A DNA stretch of 18,673 nucleotides from SFTJ01 sp905210415 (GTDB taxonomy: Bacteria > Bacteroidota > Bacteroidia > Bacteroidales > Muribaculaceae): NCBI GenBank assembly GCA_902476295.1, contig CABSDC010000044.1, positions 1-18,673 of the forward strand, given 5' to 3'. Of the stretch, positions 14,339 to 18,673 are shown piece after piece; within the stretch, counting starts at the first letter, position 1, and each line of letters begins with the position of its first letter. The notes under the pieces were generated by a model, which made no database searches, was not told the origin of the DNA, and saw only the letters and a list, made by a program, of their open reading frames with translations. The translations under genes and the position numbers were made by a program.

Positions 14339-15064
14339 CTACTTTTCAAACACGATGGTGCCGAAATACTGTGGTTGGTGAAAATTAGGCTTGCTTGTGC
14401 CTATGGCATTCCATGAGAGGAAGTGTGGTTGCTGCAATTTATCGCCGCACTTATAGAAGTTGGCACGGAATGTCAAGCCCGAGAAATCGGTGATTTTATG
14501 TTGATAAAATACGTCGGCAGGAATCACAAGCACCACTTGCCATGTGCATTCGCCCACACGCTCGGCAAAGAGTCCGCTGTCAAGTGTCGACCAACGCTTA
14601 ATCTTAGCCAAGGTCTCGGCCGATGCGGCAGGACGCTCGGTGCCAGGCGCTCCGGCACACAGCAGCACGTGGCCAGTGCAGTTGCACTCCATATTGTAGT
14701 AAATGCCATCGTCGGCTGGCGATGAGAAAAATTCCATACAAGCATCTTCCCACACGTTCCAACCCATATCGTTGGCGGCCCCGCTATTCTCGGTGGCGCG
14801 GTAGTTGATGATGATGTTTGCGCCAGTGTGCGCAATGCGGAATTGCGCTTTTGGCGTCTGCTTGTTGTATTCAGGCCAGTTGGCAATATCCACGTCGTTG
14901 TATTCCACGCCACATCGGTCGAGCAAGGCAGGAATGTCGGATAGCGGCATCGCCTCATCCATTGCTATTTTCTTCACGGCAAGCACCTTGCCATACTCGT
15001 TCACCATCGCAGTCGCTGTTGCAGTAATCATAATCGAAAGTATTATTGTTATTAGTTTTCTCAT
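14339..15064 (-). CDS. Secreted CBM9-like carbohydrate-binding protein
   Basis: This 241-residue exported protein has a signal peptide (about 1-19, ending ATATA). Most of the mature part resembles the CBM9-like fold found in many short Bacteroidales proteins. NDMGWNVWEDACMEFFSSP near residue 100, then YYNMECNCTGHVLLCAG and TWQVVLVIPADVFYQH, fit that family. The C-terminal FRANFYKCGDKLQQPHFLSWNAI also fits. No catalytic motif is seen. It may bind a glycan at the cell surface or in the periplasm. It is a single gene, divergent from the sigma factor gene with 182 bases between them. No clear terminator follows; the sequence beyond is A/T-rich. Confidence 0.75.
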   Translation of the reverse strand: MRKLITIILSIMITATATAMVNEYGKVLAVKKIAMDEAMPLSDIPALLDRCGVEYNDVDIANWPEYNKQTPKAQFRIAHTGANIIINYRATENSGAANDMGWNVWEDACMEFFSSPADDGIYYNMECNCTGHVLLCAGAPGTERPAASAETLAKIKRWSTLDSGLFAERVGECTWQVVLVIPADVFYQHKITDFSGLTFRANFYKCGDKLQQPHFLSWNAIGTSKPNFHQPQYFGTIVFEK

Positions 15065-15108
15065 GTTGTGATGAGTTGTGGTTTATGATGTTTTTATTAG
15101 TAGTGATG

Positions 15109-15116
15109 CAAAATTA
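15109..15116 (-). promoter_or_regulatory. Candidate -7 box of the CBM9-like gene
   Basis: TAATTTTG on the minus strand matches TAnnTTTG exactly, about 45 bases upstream of the ATG. No TTTG lies at the expected 19-base distance. Confidence 0.45.
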
Positions 15117-15171
15117 GCACTTTATTCTCAAAAACAGCACTTTTTCTTGCCCGCGGTGTAATTTTCCGCAC

Positions 15172-15179
15172 AATCTTTG
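15172..15179 (+). promoter_or_regulatory. Weak candidate -7 box of the sigma factor operon
   Basis: AATCTTTG matches seven of eight positions of TAnnTTTG, with TTG at 15147-15149 upstream. If the sigma factor controls itself, the true promoter may not follow this consensus. The divergent gap 15065-15246 holds nothing else I can name. Confidence 0.25.
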
Positions 15180-15246
15180 CGTCTAATAAGTGCAATCAAG
15201 AAAAAACCACTAACTTGGTTGTACAAAAACATATTCTTACTTATCA

Positions 15247-15735
15247 ATGAAAATAGACGAAAAAGAATTTGAGCAGCTCGTGAAGAAGCATAAAAACACC
15301 ATCTACACCGTGTGCTTTATGTTCTCAAAAGACTCAGAGGAGGTCAATGACCTCTTTCAAGAGGTGCTGATAGCCATCTGGCAAGGCTTGCCAACATTTA
15401 AGGGGCAAAGCAACATAGCCACGTGGATATGGCGTATAAGCCTCAACACCTGCATCTCTTGCGAGCGCAAGAAGAAAAAGAATGTCACCGTGCCATTATC
15501 GATGGACGTTGACTACTTTGAAGACAAAGATGCCGATGCTCAGCAGGTGAGAATGCTATATGAGCGCGTGCATCAGCTGAAGCCTTTCGATCGTGCAATA
15601 GTGCTGCTATGGCTCGAAGGCATCCCCTACGACGAAATTGCTGCCATTGTTGGCATCACCACAAGCAACGTTGCCACCCGTTTGTTCCGCATACGCGAGC
15701 AACTAAAACAAATGTCTAATCACGAAACGAAGTAA
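15247..15735 (+). CDS. ECF-type RNA polymerase sigma factor
   Basis: This 162-residue protein has sigma region 2 (about 5-75; FEQLVKKHKNTIYTVCFMF, DLFQEVLIAIW, TWIWRISLNTC). Region 4 is about 108-155, with FDRAIVLLWLEGIPYDEIAAI then TSNVATRLFRIREQLK as the recognition helix. Regions 1 and 3 are absent, as in extracytoplasmic-function sigmas. It directs RNA polymerase to a small set of promoters. The next gene, 12 bases downstream, encodes a membrane protein that may be its regulator. No TonB-dependent transporter or FecR-type anti-sigma gene is nearby, which sets it apart from the common nutrient-uptake sigma systems of Bacteroidales. Confidence 0.93.
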   Translation: MKIDEKEFEQLVKKHKNTIYTVCFMFSKDSEEVNDLFQEVLIAIWQGLPTFKGQSNIATWIWRISLNTCISCERKKKKNVTVPLSMDVDYFEDKDADAQQVRMLYERVHQLKPFDRAIVLLWLEGIPYDEIAAIVGITTSNVATRLFRIREQLKQMSNHETK

Positions 15736-15747
15736 AAAGTCACTATT

Positions 15748-16323
15748 ATGGATAATTCATTTGAACTGCAACAACTGAAAGAACAATTCAACATACTCAA
15801 TAGGAGCCTCAACAACCAACAGATAATCAACGAGCGCTTGATACGAGCATCTATCGAAAGCAAGGTGCGCAATATCAATAGCGACGGACGCAAAATCATG
15901 GCAATAGCCATTTTGGGCATAATTGCCATTATAGCCGACCATTATCTGGTCAATTGGTCGTGGCTGTTCACCGCAGTCACCATTGTGTTTCTGCTAGTGG
16001 CCGTGCTTTACAACATCTATTTCCGCCTCGGCATCAATAACGCCGATGCCCTCAACGCCGACCTTATAGATATGCGCCTGCGCACTCTGCGATTCAAGAA
16101 GATGCAGAGCCGATGGCTTTGGTTCAGCATTCCATTCTTAGTGGTGTGGCTGACTTGGCTACTTTACGAAACGCTCAATATGGTCTACGACCCAATCCCA
16201 ACCATCATTGGTGCAGCCATCGGGCTCGTGTTGGGCTTAGCATTTGGCATCAAGCAATATCAACGCACCCAACGCCAAGCCAAGGAGATCATCAGCGACA
16301 TCGAGAACCTCAAAGGCAACTAA
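15748..16323 (+). CDS. Four-helix membrane protein paired with the ECF sigma factor, putative anti-sigma
   Basis: This 191-residue protein of no recognised family starts 12 bases after the sigma gene. Its first ~48 residues are polar and helical, rich in Gln and Asn (ELQQLKEQFNILNRSLNNQQ). Four hydrophobic helices follow near 50-67, 69-92, 125-142 and 150-168, then a charged tail. No zinc-binding anti-sigma motif or FecR domain is seen. By position it may hold the sigma factor at the inner membrane through its cytosolic N-terminal segment; this is inference. A transporter or unrelated membrane protein is possible. A 17-bp hairpin lies just after its stop. Confidence 0.75.
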   Translation: MDNSFELQQLKEQFNILNRSLNNQQIINERLIRASIESKVRNINSDGRKIMAIAILGIIAIIADHYLVNWSWLFTAVTIVFLLVAVLYNIYFRLGINNADALNADLIDMRLRTLRFKKMQSRWLWFSIPFLVVWLTWLLYETLNMVYDPIPTIIGAAIGLVLGLAFGIKQYQRTQRQAKEIISDIENLKGN

Positions 16324-16339
16324 TCGCCCCACATACACG

Positions 16340-16380
16340 TTGCGAGGCGGCATCAAATCTGTATTGATGCCGCCTCGCAA
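16340..16380. terminator. 17-bp perfect hairpin ending the sigma operon
   Basis: TTGCGAGGCGGCATCAA (16340-16356) pairs perfectly with 16364-16380 around a 7-base loop. It begins 16 bases after the stop of the membrane protein and is followed by TATTTAT on the plus strand. It lies between convergent genes. Before copy B inserted, it would have been about 23 bases from the opposing gene's stop, so it may serve both strands. Confidence 0.75.
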
Positions 16381-16387
16381 TATTTAT

Positions 16388-16570
16388 CCCAAATCGGTCA
16401 TTAGGCCGTAAATTAGGTGATTTTTTTACTGCTTGGTGCCTTTCGACTTTTATAAGGCATCTTTATATTGTTTTTAATTCGCAATAGCTTGCTATTACTC
16501 ATTAAAAAACAATCAAAATCTGCACTTCTAAAATTTCGAAATCCTACCAAGCCCTAACGACCGAATTGGG
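16388..16570 (-). mobile_element. Full-length MITE-like element, copy B (183 bp, inverted)
   Basis: The reverse complement aligns with copy A over its full length with about 20 differences. Its ends are CCCAATTCGGTCGTTAGG and the complement of CCCAAATCGGTCATTAGG (16 of 18 match). It is flanked by a perfect 5-base duplication TTTAT at 16383-16387 and 16571-16575, different from that of copy A, so each copy inserted independently. Inside, TTGTTTTT.AAT and ATTAAAAACAA form a long stem around an AATAGC/GCTATT hairpin. It has no coding capacity. It lies between the sigma operon hairpin and the stop of the next minus-strand gene. Confidence 0.86.
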
Positions 16571-16591
16571 TTTATCATAATTTGCTTAATG

Positions 16592-18358
16592 TTATCTATT
16601 CATTTGCTTATCGTAGTCGTAGCCCGACAGCAACACGCGCCTGTGCCTCTTGAATTTCGGGCTAAGAACATCTTGCTCGGCGTTGTAATACACACTCTTC
16701 ACGCTTGCCAAGTGCATCAACACTTGCGGCACTTGATCGATCATAAACGGACGATCAACAGCTTTTGTGATATCTTCCACAATCTGCGGATGCAAAGCCT
16801 TGTATCTATCTGAGCACCATATCATAAACGGTATCTCATTGATAAATTGTAAGTATTGCGATACTTTATCATCATCAACCTCTTTACGTCCCTTAGAGTC
16901 GCGATAGTCGTACACTTCCTCGCCATGATCCGACAAATACACCAGCACCGCATTTTTTTCGCGATACGTTTCTATGATTTTGCCTATCACATAGTCGTTA
17001 TACAGCGTGGCATTGTCATATTCTGCCACTTCTTGACGCTTCGCATCGGTCATATACAGAGCATTGCTGCGGATATCCTTATGGGAGAATCTCTCAAATT
17101 CCTCGGTATGCGGATATCTGGCTTTGGCGTCGATATGCTGTCCCCAGATGTGGAATAGCACCAGATTGTGTTGGCCATCCGGTTTTTTGCGACGCACGAA
17201 GTCGTCAACCAATTCGCCGTCGTAATTATATGTATTGGTGTTTATCTGCGTATAACAAGCCCTCAGCATCTCCTCGCCATAAAGCAGGTTGTTTATCGAC
17301 AATCCGTATAATGGCGTATTGTCGCACTTCTGATTGTCCCAAAAATAGACATTAAAGCCAGCCTTCTTAAACAATGCCGTGAACATAGGGAATTTGCTCC
17401 ACTTTTCACCGGAATTAAGGCTGTTTGTGCTGAGCATATTCTTCATCGACTGCACCGTGCTGCCTATCGGACTAAGCACATCGGTGAACAAGAACATTCG
17501 CCCTTGCCTTTGCTCCGCAGCGATATTCGGCGTAGTGTTGAGATAATAACCATACACCCCAGCATGGCGCTTTATATACGACTCACCTATGACGAATATC
17601 ACATTCAGCGAATCAGCATCCTCCACAAGCGGTTTTTCTGCTATATTCGTATTCGTCAGCAAAGCTTCGTCATATTCTCGCTGTGCCACAGGAATCGAAA
17701 GCACCGAATATGCCACACTTGTAACAGCATCAAAAGAGAAGGTATCGCCTGTCAATGGAGCATCTTCAACTGTCCTCATCGTGGCAAGTCTGCCATAAGT
17801 TTTCGTCTGATATGCCCCTACGGCTATCAACGCCAACAGTGGCACCAACACAAAATTGCGCCACTTGACTTGCATAAGGCTTGCGCTCACCGCTTCGCGA
17901 CACTTCTCCAGCCCGACAATCAATGCCACCATCACAACCGACGCTGCGATGGCTGTGATTCCGCCCGGCGAAAGAAGGAATGTGTGAAGAAACTCGCTCG
18001 CCTCGCGCTGATTTGTCTCTACCAACAGCGTGACCACCATTGGCTGTATATACAAACCGAACACACGCCATAGAAACATGTATAGCATAAACAACGCCAC
18101 ACCAATGGCATACATCGCCACTTTCACCCACATTTTGCGGGAGAAATGCACGATGCATGTAGCCAAATAAGTGACACATAGCGCTAAGGGCAATTGCCAA
18201 GTAATCAAGCCGGCGAAGTACTGCGGATTCACGATGTTTGCAATCATCGACTTCAGCGTGGTGAAGCCGATCATCACAAAGAAGCACACAAAGAAAGGCC
18301 ACTGCCTGATGATTGGCGCCGTGAATACCGTCCAGTTTATGCCCTTTCCTATACGCAT
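16592..18358 (-). CDS. Sulfatase-fold membrane protein, probable phosphoethanolamine transferase
   Basis: This 588-residue inner-membrane protein has five N-terminal helices (within residues 15-185) and a periplasmic alkaline-phosphatase/sulfatase-like domain (about 250-560). The metal and nucleophile pattern of EptA/CptA-type enzymes is visible: FVIGES with Glu259, PIGSTVQS with Thr301 as likely nucleophile, HIWGQH near 405, and LSDHGEE with Asp477 and His478. Such enzymes move phosphoethanolamine from phosphatidylethanolamine to lipid A, core sugar or glucans, and can change resistance to cationic peptides. The acceptor here is unknown. I chose ATG 18358, five bases after the serine dehydratase stop. 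A TTG at 18367 overlapping that stop is possible. It is probably co-transcribed with the dehydratase. Confidence 0.87.
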   Translation of the reverse strand: MRIGKGINWTVFTAPIIRQWPFFVCFFVMIGFTTLKSMIANIVNPQYFAGLITWQLPLALCVTYLATCIVHFSRKMWVKVAMYAIGVALFMLYMFLWRVFGLYIQPMVVTLLVETNQREASEFLHTFLLSPGGITAIAASVVMVALIVGLEKCREAVSASLMQVKWRNFVLVPLLALIAVGAYQTKTYGRLATMRTVEDAPLTGDTFSFDAVTSVAYSVLSIPVAQREYDEALLTNTNIAEKPLVEDADSLNVIFVIGESYIKRHAGVYGYYLNTTPNIAAEQRQGRMFLFTDVLSPIGSTVQSMKNMLSTNSLNSGEKWSKFPMFTALFKKAGFNVYFWDNQKCDNTPLYGLSINNLLYGEEMLRACYTQINTNTYNYDGELVDDFVRRKKPDGQHNLVLFHIWGQHIDAKARYPHTEEFERFSHKDIRSNALYMTDAKRQEVAEYDNATLYNDYVIGKIIETYREKNAVLVYLSDHGEEVYDYRDSKGRKEVDDDKVSQYLQFINEIPFMIWCSDRYKALHPQIVEDITKAVDRPFMIDQVPQVLMHLASVKSVYYNAEQDVLSPKFKRHRRVLLSGYDYDKQMNR

Positions 18359-18363
18359 ATCGT

Positions 18364-18673
18364 TCAACCCTTTTTGATAGCAGCAAGACCGCCCTTAGAA
18401 GTTTCCTTGTAAAGGCTTGGCAAGTCGTGGCCGGTCTGTTTCATCACTTCCACCACGCGGTCGTAGCTGATGAAGTGATTACCGTCGCTGAAGTTGCTAT
18501 ATAGGTTTGAGTCGAGAGCACGGGCTGCAGCATATGCGTTGCGCTCGATGCAAGGTATCTGCACCAATCCGCACACTGGGTCGCACGTCAAGCCCAAGTG
18601 ATGCTCAAGTCCCATCTCAGCGGCATATTCTATCTGGGCTGGTGTGCCGCCAAACAACTGGTTGGCAGCAGCG
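18364..18673 (-). CDS. sdaA: L-serine dehydratase, 3' end (truncated by window edge)
   Basis: Only the last ~103 residues are present; the gene continues beyond 18673. The segment AAANQLFGGTPAQIEYAAEM, the cysteine-bearing motif LTCDPVCGLVQIPCIERNA and the tail LYKETSKGGLA are characteristic of the iron-sulfur L-serine ammonia-lyase that turns serine into pyruvate and ammonia. Cysteines in this region of the family bind the [4Fe-4S] cluster. The motif usually reads CDPIGGLVQ, so the second Cys here (CDPVCG) is a small variation. The protein is cytosolic. The stop is five bases before the membrane transferase ATG, suggesting one operon despite unrelated functions. Confidence 0.92.
   Translation of the reverse strand, partial: AAANQLFGGTPAQIEYAAEMGLEHHLGLTCDPVCGLVQIPCIERNAYAAARALDSNLYSNFSDGNHFISYDRVVEVMKQTGHDLPSLYKETSKGGLAAIKKG

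Noticed and set aside
1..18673. CRISPR arrays, phage genes or toxin-antitoxin loci
   Set aside because: No regularly spaced repeats, structural phage proteins, integrases or small paired toxin genes were found on either strand.

Overview
This window looks like a chromosomal segment of a Bacteroidales bacterium. Three lines of evidence support this. Several promoters carry the Bacteroidetes -7 box TAnnTTTG, and three have a TTTG at exactly 19 bases. The tRNA genes lack an encoded CCA end. The gene families are typical of the order: TPR sensor kinases, an Lrp regulator, a WYL regulator, FKBP lipoprotein foldases and a DUF1343/NamZ enzyme. The genus (Bacteroides, Prevotella or a Muribaculaceae member) cannot be fixed from the sequence alone. 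TGA is used as a normal stop codon.

Layout. 1-570: tRNA-Tyr and tRNA-Gly on the minus strand with their promoter, then a non-coding stretch holding a terminator and a small mobile element. 573-2426 (minus): fhs, formate-tetrahydrofolate ligase, with a ~150-base leader and a clear promoter. 2440-6854 (minus): an operon of two tandem TPR-type sensor histidine kinases. The upstream one is cut by a single in-frame TGA. 7009-10356 (plus): a three-gene cassette of a YhcH-family sugar protein, a NamZ-type exo-N-acetylmuramidase and a sodium/solute symporter, probably for peptidoglycan-sugar salvage. 10406-11388 (plus): a WYL regulator. 11477-12517 (minus): folK and an Lrp/AsnC regulator, separated by a terminator. 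12638-14287 (minus): two FKBP-type prolyl isomerases, one cytosolic and one lipoprotein. 14339-15116 (minus): a secreted CBM9-like protein. 15247-16380 (plus): an ECF sigma factor with a four-helix membrane protein, ending in a strong hairpin. 16592-18673 (minus): a phosphoethanolamine-transferase-like membrane protein behind the 3' end of an L-serine dehydratase that runs off the window.

The most unusual feature is a family of small non-autonomous mobile elements. Two full copies (182 and 183 bases, opposite orientation, about 20 differences) lie at 369-550 and 16388-16570. A 50-base end-to-end version lies at 2440-2489. All three have ~18-base terminal inverted repeats starting CCCAATTCGG, or slight variants. 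Each is flanked by its own perfect 5-base target duplication: ATTAT, TTTAT and TTTAC. All sit within about 25 bases of a stop codon, and the two full copies lie beside a terminator hairpin. Related solo ends or hairpins lie at 277-301, 10293-10356 and 11391-11418. I do not recognise the family. It is the best candidate here for something undescribed.

Other points of note are the nonsense codon in the kinase, the YhcH/NamZ/symporter grouping, and the sigma factor paired with a membrane protein that has no classical anti-sigma domain.
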